Assembly (NCBI GenBank): GCA_028370155.1
Contig: CP116670.1
Location: 2,666,001 to 2,730,000, forward strand
Length of the DNA stretch: 64,000 nt
Source of the DNA: Arthrobacter sp. OVS8
Lineage (GTDB): Bacteria > Actinomycetota > Actinomycetes > Actinomycetales > Micrococcaceae
Reading direction: 5' to 3'
Each line of letters begins with the position of its first letter. Within the stretch, counting starts at the first letter, position 1. The notes under the pieces were generated by a model that searched no databases, was not told the origin of the DNA, and worked only from the letters and a program-made list of their open reading frames with translations. Of this stretch, positions 49,750 to 58,656 are shown piece after piece. Position numbers and translations under genes: made by a program.

Positions 49750-51006
49750 TCAGGCGCCCACGATGTTGTATTCCGGGCCGAAGGGGAACTTGGTGATGTT
49801 CTCGGCCCCGTCCTCGCCGACCACCAGGATGTCGTGCTCGCGGTAGCCGCCGGCGCCGGGCTGTCCGTCCAGCACGGTGATCATCGGTTCCATGGAGACC
49901 ACCATGCCCGGCTCCAGCACGGTGTCGATGTCCTCGCGAAGCTCCAGTCCGGCCTCCCGGCCGTAGTAGTGGCTGAGGACGCCGAAGGAGTGGCCATATC
50001 CGAAGGTCCGGTTGGCCAGCAGTCCGTGGCCCACGTAGATCTCATTCAGTTCAGCGGCGATGTCCTTGCAGACCGCACCCGGCTTGATGAGTTCAAGGCC
50101 GCGCTTGTGGACTTCGACGTTGATGTTCCACAGCTCGAGGGAGCGGGCGTCGGGCTCGCCGTAGAACAGGGTGCGCTCCAGGGCCGTGTAGTAGCCGGAG
50201 GTCATGGGGAAGCAGTTCAGGGACAGGATGTCATGTTCCTGGATCTTGCGGGTGGTGGCCCAGTTGTGGGCGCCGTCGGTGTTGATGCCGGACTGGAACC
50301 AGACCCAGGTGTCCCGGATTTCCGAGTTCGGGAAGGTCCGGGCAATTTCGTGGACCATCGCTTCGGTGCCGATCAGGGCGACCTCGTATTCGGTGATCCC
50401 GGCGGTGATGGCGTTGCGGATGGCCTCGCCGCCCAGGTCGCCGATGCGGGCCCCGTGCTTGATGACCTCGATCTCTTCGGCCGATTTGATCATCCGCTGG
50501 CGCATGGCGGCCTGGGCGACGTCCACCAGTGTGGCCGACTCAAACGCCGCCTGGATCTTGTTGCGGTTGTCCAGCGGAAGCGAATCATCTTCGACGCCGA
50601 TCCGGCGCGGGTTGATGCCGCGGGTGCGCAGCACCTCCTGGATGGCGAAGATGTAGTTGTCCCGGCGCCAGTCCGTGTAGACCACGTTGTCGCCGTAGCT
50701 GCGGCGCCACGGCATGCCGGCGTCGATGTTGGCCGTGACGGTCACTGTGTCATCCTTGGTGACCACCATGGCGTAGGAGCGGCCGAAGTAGGTGAACAGG
50801 AAGTCGGAGTAGTACTTGATGGAGTGGTAGCTCGTCAGGACGACGGCGTCCAGGCTCTTCTCCGCCATGATCCGGCGCAGGCCGGACAGCCGGCGCTCAA
50901 ACTCGGCATCGGAGAACGTGAGGCTGACCTTCTTGCCGTTGTTCAGGACCTTGAGGCGCTCCAGCTCGGCGATGGACGAAGCGTTGTCGGATGTAGTGAT
51001 GGTCAT
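49750..51006 (-). CDS. Creatinase (creatine amidinohydrolase)
   Basis: Intact, 418 residues. It splits creatine into sarcosine and urea. It has the pita-bread fold of M24 peptidases, but with the creatinase catalytic His in INTDGAHNWATTRK, where true aminopeptidases have metal aspartates. It also has TLFYGEPDARSLELWNINVE, RTFGYGHSFGVLSHYYGREA and MVVSMEPMIT, all close to Pseudomonas and Arthrobacter creatinases. It lies 55 bases after the MHS transporter gene and completes the creatinine route together with the creatininase at 44754. Sarcosine and urea enzymes are not in this window. Confidence 0.9.
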   Translation of the reverse strand: MTITTSDNASSIAELERLKVLNNGKKVSLTFSDAEFERRLSGLRRIMAEKSLDAVVLTSYHSIKYYSDFLFTYFGRSYAMVVTKDDTVTVTANIDAGMPWRRSYGDNVVYTDWRRDNYIFAIQEVLRTRGINPRRIGVEDDSLPLDNRNKIQAAFESATLVDVAQAAMRQRMIKSAEEIEVIKHGARIGDLGGEAIRNAITAGITEYEVALIGTEAMVHEIARTFPNSEIRDTWVWFQSGINTDGAHNWATTRKIQEHDILSLNCFPMTSGYYTALERTLFYGEPDARSLELWNINVEVHKRGLELIKPGAVCKDIAAELNEIYVGHGLLANRTFGYGHSFGVLSHYYGREAGLELREDIDTVLEPGMVVSMEPMITVLDGQPGAGGYREHDILVVGEDGAENITKFPFGPEYNIVGA

Positions 51007-51061
51007 TTTGGTGGTGCCTTTCTTCGATGATTTCTTCAGGGGAAAGTTGAAGCGGGTTGGT

Positions 51062-52403
51062 TTACCCGTGGGTCAGTGGTTCCTTGCTGGTCTCGCGGGA
51101 AAGTGCGACTGCAATCAGGGAAATGATTGCGGCTGCGACCAGGTACCAGGCCGGAGCAAGGTCGTTGCCCGTGGCGGCGATCAGGAGGGTGGCCATGAAG
51201 GGCGCGGTGCCGCCGAAAAGCGCGTTGGAGAGGTTGAAGCTGACCGCGAAGCCGCTGTAGCGGACACGGGTGGGGAACATTTCCGCGAGGAAGCTGGGCA
51301 GAGTGCCGTCATTGAGGGTGAGCATGGCGCCCAGCAGGATCTGGACCAAGACGATGACGACGAAGCTTCCAGTTCCCAGCAGGGCGAAGGCGGGCACGGT
51401 CAGCACGATGAAGCTGATGGATGCGGCGATGAGCACCTTCTTGCGGCCATAGCGGTCTGAGAGCATTCCGGTGAGGAAAATGAATCCGATGTACGTCAGC
51501 AGCGCGATGGTGGTTGCGAGGAAGGATTCGGTTGCCCCGAGGCCAAGCTCGGAGGACAGGTAGGTCGGCATGTAGCTGAGGATCACGTAGAAGCCGACGG
51601 CGTTGAGCAGCACCGCACCGACGGCCTTCAGCAGCAGTCTCCAGTGATTGCGGAAGAGCCCGAAGACGGGGGCCTTGATGGTCTGGTCCTCCGCTGCGAG
51701 CTCTCGGAATACAGGCGTGTCTTCGAGCTTGGTGCGGATGTAGCGCCCGATCAGGCCCATCGGGGCCGCAAGGAGGAAAGGCAGACGCCACCCCCAGCTC
51801 TGCATCGCCTCGGAGCTGAGCAGAGTGGTCAGCAGGCCCGCGAGCAGGGAGCCCAGAAGCAGGCCCGCTGCGGTGCTTGCCGGCACGACGGCGGCGTAGA
51901 GGCCGCGCCTGTTGGCGGGGGCGTACTCGACGAGGAATGCGGAGGCGCCGGCGTATTCACCGGAGGCTGAGAAGCCCTGGGCGACGCGGATGATCAGGAG
52001 CAGGATCGGAGCCCAGATGCCGATCGTGTCGTAGCCCGGAATCAGCGCGATGCAGAACGTCGCTCCGGACATGATCAGGATGGACAGGAAAGGGCAGTCC
52101 GGCGCCCGACGCGGTCTCCGATGTGGCCCCACACGAAGCCTCCGAGGGGCCGGACCAGGAACGAGATCGCAAACAGAGCGAAGGTGAGCAGAAGCCCGGT
52201 CTGGGGATCTGACTCGGGGAAGAATACCGCCGCGATAGTAACGGCCAGGTAGCCGTACACGGCGTAGTCAAACCACTCCACAAAATTTCCGATAAAGCTC
52301 GCCGCGATCACCCGGCGGCGCGTTTCCTTGCTGACGCCGCCGCCAGGGTCTGCTGGGCCGCTCGGTCCCGCAAGTGTGGCGGGGAGGAAGTTTCGTTACT
52401 CAT
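51062..52403 (-). CDS. MHS-type MFS transporter (possible creatine importer), two frameshifts
   Basis: Start MSNETSSPPHLRDRAAQQTL at 52401-52403. After a base lost near 52313 it reads IAASFIGNFVEWFDYAVYGY, the EWFDY signature of the metabolite:H+ symporter subfamily (ProP, KgtP, ShiA). VGRRTA ends the first segment, where another base is lost near 52100; then SIGMMSGATFCIALIPGYDT-like text (LSILIMSGATFCIALIPGYD) and RVAQGFSASGEYAGASAFLV follow. Twelve membrane segments, about 447 residues. Creatine import is inferred from the creatinase gene downstream. Confidence 0.83.
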
Positions 52404-52424
52404 GTATCCACCAAAGGTTTTGGG

Positions 52425-52441
52425 GTTGCATTCAGTGCAAC
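52425..52441. promoter_or_regulatory. Candidate operator of the creatine operon
   Basis: GTTGCATTCAGTGCAAC is a perfect 6-5-6 inverted repeat 22-38 bases upstream of the MHS transporter start. Further GTTGCA half-sites stand at 52444-52449, 52562-52567 and 52582-52587. The 6-5-6 geometry equals that of the IclR sites at 23698 and 24548, and the operon contains an iclR gene. 52404-52664 holds no gene. Confidence 0.65.
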
Positions 52442-52664
52442 GCTGTTGCATCAGATTAGGCGTGACATGAGACACAGTCAATGCTTTTGTGTTTCCGGGC
52501 TGTAACTTCAAGGCAAGAGTGGCGGCTCCCTAGGGGTGACGAGCGAGCCGATGAGGAAATCGTTGCACTGAACGAAATATGGTTGCAGCATCGTGGGGAA
52601 GGTGCCTACGGGAGTCTCATGTCCGCCTTGGCCTCGTACACGGGGAGGGTGGCTCAGCCGTGCC

Positions 52665-53237
52665 TCACTGAAGGTCCAGGCGCATCAGCACGCGGGGAAA
52701 GCCGTTGAGCACGGAGTCGGTGCCGGAAACCATGGTGAACCCAGCCCCTTCGAAGAGCTTCCGGGTGCCCACGTAGGCCATGGTGAGGTCCACGTGGTGG
52801 CCCTGATTGTCCACCGGGTAGCCTTCGATGGCCGGCGCGCCGTAGCTGCGGGCGAAGTCGACGGCGCCCTTCAACACCTGATGGGAGATTCCCCTGCCGC
52901 GATGCCCGGGCCGCACCCGGATGCACCACACCGACCACACGTCGAGGTCGTCCACGTGGGGGATCTTGCGGTTGCGGGCAAAGCTGGTGTCGGCGCGCGG
53001 ATGGACAGCCGCCCAGCCCACCACCTCGCCGCCGTCGTACGCGAGCACTCCGGGCGGCGGGTCCTGGCCCGTCAACTGCCTGACCAGTTCCCCGCGCTCC
53101 GGGCCGCGCAACTCCAGGTTCTGTTTGGACGGGATGCGGTAGCTCAGGCACCAGCACACGTTGGCATCGGGCCGCTTGGGGCCCACTACTGCCTTTACAT
53201 CCTCGAACTGCGTCGCCGGACGGACTTCGATGGCCAT
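52665..53237 (-). CDS. GNAT-family acetyltransferase
   Basis: 190 residues starting MAIEVRPATQFEDVKAVVGP, with GAGAGGA upstream. It has the GNAT fold: VVGWAAVHPRADTSF (beta 4), VWSVWCIRVRPGHRGRGISH (the Q/RxxGxG/A acetyl-CoA loop as RPGHRGRG) and FARSYGAPAIEGYPVDN, ending LFEGAGFTMVSGTDSVLNGF. This subgroup, with CWCLSYRIPS near the N-terminus, is widespread in actinobacteria, and its target is unknown. The preceding 300 bases (53238-53547) hold only an unclear small reading frame. Confidence 0.82.
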   Translation of the reverse strand: MAIEVRPATQFEDVKAVVGPKRPDANVCWCLSYRIPSKQNLELRGPERGELVRQLTGQDPPPGVLAYDGGEVVGWAAVHPRADTSFARNRKIPHVDDLDVWSVWCIRVRPGHRGRGISHQVLKGAVDFARSYGAPAIEGYPVDNQGHHVDLTMAYVGTRKLFEGAGFTMVSGTDSVLNGFPRVLMRLDLQ

Positions 53238-53422
53238 TGCGCAGAGTCCTCTCGTTTCCGATTCCGATTCTGCGCCTGACACAGGCCTCGCGCATATATC
53301 ACCTTCCGGATGGTCTCTTCGAAGCTCGTGACGTGGTGCAGAGCCAGCTCGGCCGCCTTGTCGGCGTCCCGCGTCGGCCAGTTCCATGAAATCCACATTC
53401 GTGGCGGCGCGCGCCGTTCCAT
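53195..53422 (-). other. Unclear small reading frame upstream of the GNAT gene
   Basis: A 75-codon frame with a helical, reasonable-looking middle (KAAELALHHVTSFEETIRKV, then IYARGLCQAQ) overlaps the start of the GNAT gene. The N-terminal part looks better in a shifted frame (NVDFMELADA), so it may be a short real gene with one base lost near 53370. I recognise no family. It is also the only content of the gap between the GNAT gene and 53547. Confidence 0.3.
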
Positions 53423-53547
53423 CCGGGCCGCAGCCGTGGCACACTGGGAAAACTATCGAGTGGCCGGGGGAATCCGAGTCAGGAGATTGTCATGGGCATT
53501 CTGATGCACCCCCACACTTCGTGCCGCCGATCGGCGGTGAGCACCAC

Positions 53548-53661
53548 ATGATGATCGGCTGGGCCTACCTCATGGCCGCGATCATGACCGTAGACGCGCT
53601 CCTGCTGGGGCTCCTGCTGTTCAACGCGAAGTGGCCGAAGCGCTGGAAGAAGAACAGCTAG
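53548..53661 (+). CDS. Small single-pass membrane protein (37 residues)
   Basis: ATGATGATCGGC starts MMIGWAYLMAAIMTVDALLL, followed by GLLLFNAKWPKRWKKNS: one hydrophobic helix of about 22 residues and a strongly basic tail, so an N-out, C-in orientation is expected. GGCGGTGA seven bases upstream may serve as ribosome binding site. No family recognised. Its codon use is like that of its neighbours. It may be real, but short frames can arise by chance. Confidence 0.45.
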   Translation: MMIGWAYLMAAIMTVDALLLGLLLFNAKWPKRWKKNS

Positions 53662-53699
53662 GCCACCGACACCTCCACGAAGGCCCGGCTCCCCGCGCC

Positions 53700-54732
53700 T
53701 CAGGCGGTCGGGGCCAGCTCGGCGGCCGGCACCACCACGGCGCCGGTGGCGGTGGAATCCGGGTTCAGCATCCAGCCGACCCGCTTGGCAGTGTTGAGCA
53801 CCACCACGCTTTCCACGAGCTCGATTCCGGGGATCCGCTGCTGGAGCGCCTGTTCGGCATTGAGGACCTCCGCCAGGGAATGCAACCACATCAGGATCAC
53901 GAAGTTGGTGCGGCCGGTGGTGGAAGCAGTGAGCCTCACGTTGCGGAAGCTGCGCAGCTCGGAGGCGGCCGCCTCGTGCTGTCCCGGCGGAACGTTGGCG
54001 AACCACTGGCAGCTGACCGGAAACCCCGAGTACTTCTGCGCAATTTCACACCGGAACGAAAGAACCCGGCTGGCCAGAACACGGTTCAGTTGGCGCTGGA
54101 CCGTGGCCGGACTGCGCCCAAGGGCGCGGGCGATGTCCGCAGCCGCCGCACGCCCGTCCCTGGCCAGGAACGGGATCAGGTCCAGGTGGCTCTGCGGCAG
54201 CGGTGCGCCCTGGTGTGCAGGGTTGCCGGGCCGCCGCTTCGGGCCCGGCCAGGGCCTGCAGGGCGGCCAGCTGCGATTTGTCCAGGACGTTGAGCCGCCA
54301 CGCGTACCCGCCGGAGTGCAGCCGGGTGCACAGCGCCGTCTGGTACTTGGTCAGGCCCGGGATCTCCTTAAGCTGCTCCACCACGATGTCGCTGAACCGC
54401 GCCAGCGTGGGCGTGATGACGGTCAGCATGAGGTCGCGGTTGCTGGCCGCTTCTTCCACCGTGACCACTTCCGGGATGGCTGCCAGCGCGGCCGTCACCT
54501 CGGCCCGCCGCCTCATCTCGCAGTCCACATCAACCAGCGCCAGGCACATCTGCTTCGGGTCGCCCATCAGGTGAGCGGTGCTCCAGGCCGCGCCGGAGGC
54601 CCTGAGCCTTTCCCAGCGGGCCGCCAGGGTGGTCGCGTGGACGCCCAGGATGCCGGCGGCGTCCGACCAGCTGATCCGCGGCGCGATCTGCAGGGCGTTA
54701 ATGAGCTTGAGGTCTTCCTCGCTGATCTCCAC
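53700..54732 (-). CDS. Lrp/AsnC-type regulator with tandem Lrp modules, one frameshift
   Basis: GTG at 54730-54732 gives VEISEEDLKLINALQIAPRI, followed by SDAAGILGVHATTLAARWER, an AsnC-type helix-turn-helix, then an effector (RAM) domain. After a shift near 54235 a second helix-turn-helix appears (ADIARALGRSPATVQRQLNR) with a second RAM domain ending at 53700 (VGWMLNPDSTATGAVVVPA). About 344 residues, twice the usual Lrp length. Such double-module regulators occur in actinobacteria. It is divergent from the M20 hydrolase operon and probably controls it through a palindrome at 54808. Confidence 0.83.
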
Positions 54733-54807
54733 AGCGCCCCCGCCGTCACTGAATGATTCCTGCGCTAACAATCCTACTTTTGCATTTTTCCAGCCATTTC
54801 TCCAGCT

Positions 54808-54821
54808 GTGACTCCAGTCAC
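54808..54821. promoter_or_regulatory. Palindrome in the Lrp/M20 intergenic region
   Basis: GTGACTCCAGTCAC is a 6-2-6 inverted repeat, 51 bases upstream of the M20 start and 76 bases upstream of the lrp start, in a stretch that is otherwise AT-rich. A candidate operator for the Lrp-type regulator. Confidence 0.5.
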
Positions 54822-54871
54822 TCCACAATGGTTGTAAGGCACCTACCAACCGTTCGGAAAGAGGGAAACAT

Positions 54872-56106
54872 ATGTCGGTCACCGCCGATGCCAAGGAACT
54901 CCAGAGCCACATCACCCGGCTGCGCCACGAGTTGCATCAGGAACCGGAGATCGGCCTTCACCTCCCGCGCACCCAGGAGAAAGTTCTCAGAGCCCTCGAC
55001 GGTCTGCCGTACGAAATCACTCTCGGCGAAACCACGACGTCGGTCACCGCAGTTCTGCGCGGCGGCGCGCCTCACACTTCCGCCGACAAACCCGTGGTCC
55101 TGCTGCGCGCGGACATGGACGGCCTCCCCGTCCAGGAACGCACCGGCGTCGACTTCACCTCCAGGATCGACGGCGCCATGCACGCCTGCGGCCACGATCT
55201 CCACACCTCGATGCTGGCCGGGGCGGCCACCTTGCTGGCCGAACGCCGCGGGCAGCTGGCCGGCGACGTCGTGCTGATGTTCCAGCCCGGAGAGGAAGGC
55301 CACGACGGCGCGGGCCACATGATCCGCGAGGGCGTCCTGGATGCCGCGGGCCGCCGTGCCGACGCCGCCTATGGCATGCACGTGTTCTCCTCGTTGGAGC
55401 CGTACGGCCAGTTCGCCACCAAGCCCGGCGTGATGCTCAGTGCCTCGGACGGGCTGTTCGTCACCATCCTGGGCGCCGGCGGCCACGGCTCCGCTCCCCA
55501 CACGGCCAAGGACCCCGTCACCGCAGCCGCCGAAATGGTGACCGCCCTGCAGGTCATGATCACGCGGCAGTTCAACATGTTCGACCCCGTCGTCCTGACC
55601 GTCGGCGTCCTGCAGGCCGGCACCGCACGCAACGTCATCCCTGAATCGGCACGCATCGAAGCGACCGTTCGAACGTTCTCCCACGCCTCCCGCGAACGGA
55701 TGATGACCGCCGTTCCCACCCTCCTGAAAGGCATCGCCCACGCCCACGGCCTGGAGGTGGATGTGGAATACCGTCCCGAATATCCGCTGAGCATCACGGA
55801 CGAAAACGAGACCCTCACCGCGGAAAAAACCATCCAGGACCTGTTCGGCGAGTCCAGGCTGACGCGATGGGCCACGCCCCTCAGCGGATCCGAGGACTTC
55901 TCCCGGGTGATGGACGAGGTGCCCGGCACCTTCATCGGCCTCAGTGCCGTCGCCCCGGGAGCGGACCACACCGCCACCGCGTTCAACCACTCCCCTACGC
56001 CACGTTCGACGACGGCGTCCTCACCGACGGCGCGGCGCTGTACGCGGAGCTCGCCATTGCCCGGATCGCAGCACTGGCTGCCGCACCCTCGTCCCTCGCT
56101 TCCTAG
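54872..56106 (+). CDS. M20-family amidohydrolase (aminoacylase/hippurate hydrolase type), one frameshift
   Basis: The protein begins MSVTADAKELQSHITRLRHE and has LRADMDGLPVQE, GAMHACGHDLHTSMLAGAA (metal ligands), MFQPGEEGHDGAGHMI (catalytic Glu pair) and LSGSEDFSRV (last metal ligand region), the full M20D set. Relatives cut N-acyl amino acids, hippurate or indole-acetyl amino acids. The frame slips near 55995, after FNHSP; the native end is FDDGVLTDGAALYAELAIAR and a stop at 56106. About 412 residues. It stands first in an operon with an MHS transporter. Confidence 0.87.
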
Positions 56107-56128
56107 CCCTAGATCTTTCGGAGAAATC

Positions 56129-57414
56129 ATGACCACCATCGTTGACCCGCAGCTCGCCGACCGGGCGGCCACCCGGAAGACGCTCCTCGGTACCGGCATC
56201 GGGAACGCCGTCGAATGGTACGACTGGGCCATTTACGCCACGTTCACGCCGTTCATCGCCAGCCAGCTGTTCAGCAAGGCGGATCCCGCCTCGGCGGTGC
56301 TGGCAACGCTGGCCATCTTCGCCGTCGGCTTTGTGGCACGTCCGGTCGGAGGCTTCCTCTTCGGCTGGATCGGCGACCGGGTGGGCCGCAAGACCTCCAT
56401 GACGCTCGCCGTCGGCCTCGCGTCGCTGGGCAGCCTCATGATCGGCGTCGCGCCGTCCTTCGCCAGCATCGGCGTCTGGGCGTCACTGATGCTCCTGGTC
56501 GCCCGGCTGATCCAGGGCCTGGCCCACGGCGGCGAGCTGCCGTCGTCGCAGACGTACCTCTCCGAGGTGGCCCCGAAAGAGAAGCGCGGCCTGTGGGCCA
56601 CCCTGATCTACACCTCGGGCACGGTGGGAATCCTCGCCGGCACCCTGCTGGGCGCCATCCTCAACATGACGCTGAGCACCGAGGCCATGAATGACTGGGG
56701 CTGGCGTGTGCCCTTCCTGGTTGGCGCCGTCATGGGCCTGTACGCGTTGATCATGCGCTCCAAGCTGCACGAGACCGAGGCGTTCGAAGGCGAGACCGCC
56801 TCCGAGAAGCGCGCGCCGATCTGGCCGCAGATCGTGAAGCACCGCAAGCAGGCCCTCCAGGTCATCGGGCTGACGGTGGGCCTGACGGTGATCTACTACA
56901 TCTGGGGTGTCGTGGCCCCGAGCTACGCCGCCACCACCCTGAAGATCGACCGCGGGGAAACCCTCTGGGCAAGCGTGATCGCCAACATCGTATTCATTGC
57001 CGCCCTGCCGTTCTGGGGCAAGCTGTCCGACCGGATCGGCCGCAAAAAGGTGCTCTGGGCGGCGCGGCCGGCAGCGCCGTTATGCACTTCCCCATGACCT
57101 GGCTGCTGAAGGACTCAGCCTGGCAGCTGGCCGTGGCCATGTCCGTCATGCTGATCTTCATCGCCGCCAGCGCCGCAATCGTTCCGGCCGTCTACGCGGA
57201 ACTGTTCCCCACCAGCATCCGGACCATCGGCGTCGGCGTCCCGTACTCCATCTGCGTGGCCGTGTTCGGCGGGACCGCCCCGTACCTGCAGACCTGGCTC
57301 GGCACCATCGGCCTCGCCAACGTGTTCAACGTCTACGCCGTGGTGCTGCTGCTGGTCAGCGTGGTGTTCGTCTTCACCATCCCGGAGACGAAGGGCAAGG
57401 ACCTGACGCACTAG
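56129..57414 (+). CDS. MHS-type MFS transporter, one frameshift
   Basis: ATG at 56129 follows CGGAG. It starts MTTIVDPQLADRAATRKTLL and has GIGNAVEWYDWAIYATFTPF, the NxxEWYD metabolite:H+ symporter signature, then GWIGDRVGRKTSM and RLIQGLAHGGELPSSQTYLS. A base lost near 57061 breaks after GRKKVLWA; the last helices are unbroken to TAG at 57414. About 429 residues. It most likely imports the substrate of the M20 hydrolase. Confidence 0.87.
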
Positions 57415-57449
57415 TTGAAACCGCTAGTCCGGGCCGTTTCAGGCCTCCA

Positions 57450-57487
57450 CGAAGTGCCCCTTCCTTTGCAGGCCAGGGGGCACTTCG
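57450..57487. repeat. Inverted repeat (REP-like stem-loop), copy 3
   Basis: CGAAGTGCCCC (57450-57460) pairs with GGGGCACTTCG (57477-57487), an 11-bp perfect stem with a 16-base loop between the convergent MHS transporter and the small gene at 57518. The AAGTGCCCC arm is shared with the stem-loop at 27425-27501 and is near AAGTGACCCC at 21018. Confidence 0.65.
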
Positions 57488-57517
57488 CGGGTTGAGGGCC
57501 AGTTTCCCTGGAGACTT

Positions 57518-57754
57518 TCAGCGAGGGCGGGGTGTCTCTCCGTTGCCCACGGCTTCAATCCAGTCGACGGCTTCGTCCGAGAAATAGAACCCTGAGGGCC
57601 CGTTCTCGCCCACCCACCAGTCGCCGGATGCGACAGACCCGCCGGCATCCGCAATCTCAACGAGCGTCTCGGCCGGGACCGCGTCGCCGTTGTTGTCAAT
57701 CAGCCAGTTTTGCGTCGACGGCTTCAGCTTCGGCCACCATTGCTCAATGCTCAT
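57518..57754 (-). CDS. Small conserved-looking hypothetical protein (78 residues)
   Basis: Starts MSIEQWWPKLKPSTQNWLID, with NNGDAVPAETLVEIADAGG and a C-terminal WIEAVGNGETPRPR. No membrane segment and no metal motif. It is rich in Trp and acidic residues. Low-complexity translation is absent and the codon use is like its neighbours, so I accept it as a gene, but I know no function. 57755-57888 holds nothing visible. Confidence 0.6.
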   Translation of the reverse strand: MSIEQWWPKLKPSTQNWLIDNNGDAVPAETLVEIADAGGSVASGDWWVGENGPSGFYFSDEAVDWIEAVGNGETPRPR

Positions 57755-57888
57755 GGCCGCAGTCTGTCACGACGCGGCAGCCGCTGATAGTCCTGCCGCC
57801 CAGCTACCGCGAAGCGCAGAGCAGTCATGGTGACGGCAGCTGACCGTATGCTGATCAGGATTCGGGGACAACGGGGGAAGACCGGCAC

Positions 57889-58119
57889 ATGACATTGCAG
57901 GATATTGCCGTGCGTCCGGCAACACGCGGGGACGACGCGGAGGTACGGCGACTGAGCATCTCGTTCACACCCAGCGCACGGAACGTTCCGCCCGAAGTTT
58001 TCGATAGCCGGTACGCCGGTCTTGTCTCCGACCCATCGTGGTGCGTCGCCGTGGCCCACTCACGCGGCCGGCTGCTGGGCCTGCGCACCGGACCCCGGTG
58101 TGATCGGCAGACGCCATGA
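57889..58119 (+). pseudogene. Truncated GNAT acetyltransferase N-terminus, coupled to a NUDIX gene
   Basis: 76 residues, MTLQDIAVRPATRGDDAEVR, with the first half of a GNAT domain (RYAGLVSDPSWCVAVAHSRG) but no acetyl-CoA loop or C-terminal strands. It ends at TGA (58117-58119), which overlaps the ATG of the NUDIX gene. Either a decayed gene kept as a leader for coupled translation, or a frame broken by a lost base with the rest deleted. No other frame downstream restores the missing half. Confidence 0.55.
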
Positions 58120-58565
58120 CCCACCGCATCGCAGTAGGCGCACTCGTCGGCCCGCTGGGCGTCCTGATGTGCCACCGGCGCCCATCATTGAAGTGGTATC
58201 CGGGGAAGTGGGATTTCCCTGGAGGCCACATCGAAGATGGCGAAACAGCCGGTGAGGCCCTGGCCCGCGAGCTCCTCGAAGAGGTCAATGTGCGCATTAG
58301 CGTTCCAGAGGAGCTGCCGACGTTCAGGGTCCACTACAACCATGGCGCAACCGACGGGTTGGCACTGTCCGGGTGGGTCGTCACCGAGTGGTCAGGTGTT
58401 CCGGAGAACTTGGCCCGGGATGAACACGACGATATACGGTGGTTCACCCCAAGCGAGGCCCTCGATCTCGACCTCGCACACCACGCCTACTTCGACGTAC
58501 TGCGGGATGCCGTCGCTTCTGGTCATAAGAAGTTACGAAACCGCGACCGTCTCGAACGCCACTAG
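58116..58565 (+). CDS. NUDIX hydrolase
   Basis: 149 residues. MTHRIAVGALVGPLGVLMCH, then KWDFPGGHIEDGE and the rest of the Nudix box ALARELLEEVNV, with the REx2EE metal-binding glutamates. WFTPSEALDL follows the box. It hydrolyses a nucleoside diphosphate linked to some moiety; the substrate is not clear. It starts inside the stop of the GNAT remnant. The gene ends 41 bases before the palindrome of the next regulator. Confidence 0.87.
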   Translation: MTHRIAVGALVGPLGVLMCHRRPSLKWYPGKWDFPGGHIEDGETAGEALARELLEEVNVRISVPEELPTFRVHYNHGATDGLALSGWVVTEWSGVPENLARDEHDDIRWFTPSEALDLDLAHHAYFDVLRDAVASGHKKLRNRDRLERH

Positions 58566-58605
58566 GTTCCGAGGGCCACGACGCTCGACGGCGGCCGGCT
58601 TTGGG

Positions 58606-58620
58606 GTGTCTGTTAGACAC
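58606..58620. promoter_or_regulatory. Inverted repeat before the MmyB-type regulator
   Basis: GTGTCTGTTAGACAC is a perfect 6-3-6 inverted repeat about 37 bases upstream of the regulator start. Family members often repress their own operon with the adjacent SDR gene, so this is a good operator candidate. Confidence 0.6.
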
Positions 58621-58656
58621 TGCCACCGGAAGCTTGGGCTGCGTAGCGTGGTGGAT

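Noticed and set aside
54872..57097. A 741-codon amidohydrolase-transporter fusion
   Set aside because: The join reads proline/serine/arginine-rich nonsense between the domains; a one-base repair near 55995 restores the M20 C-terminus and leaves a ribosome binding site and ATG for the transporter.
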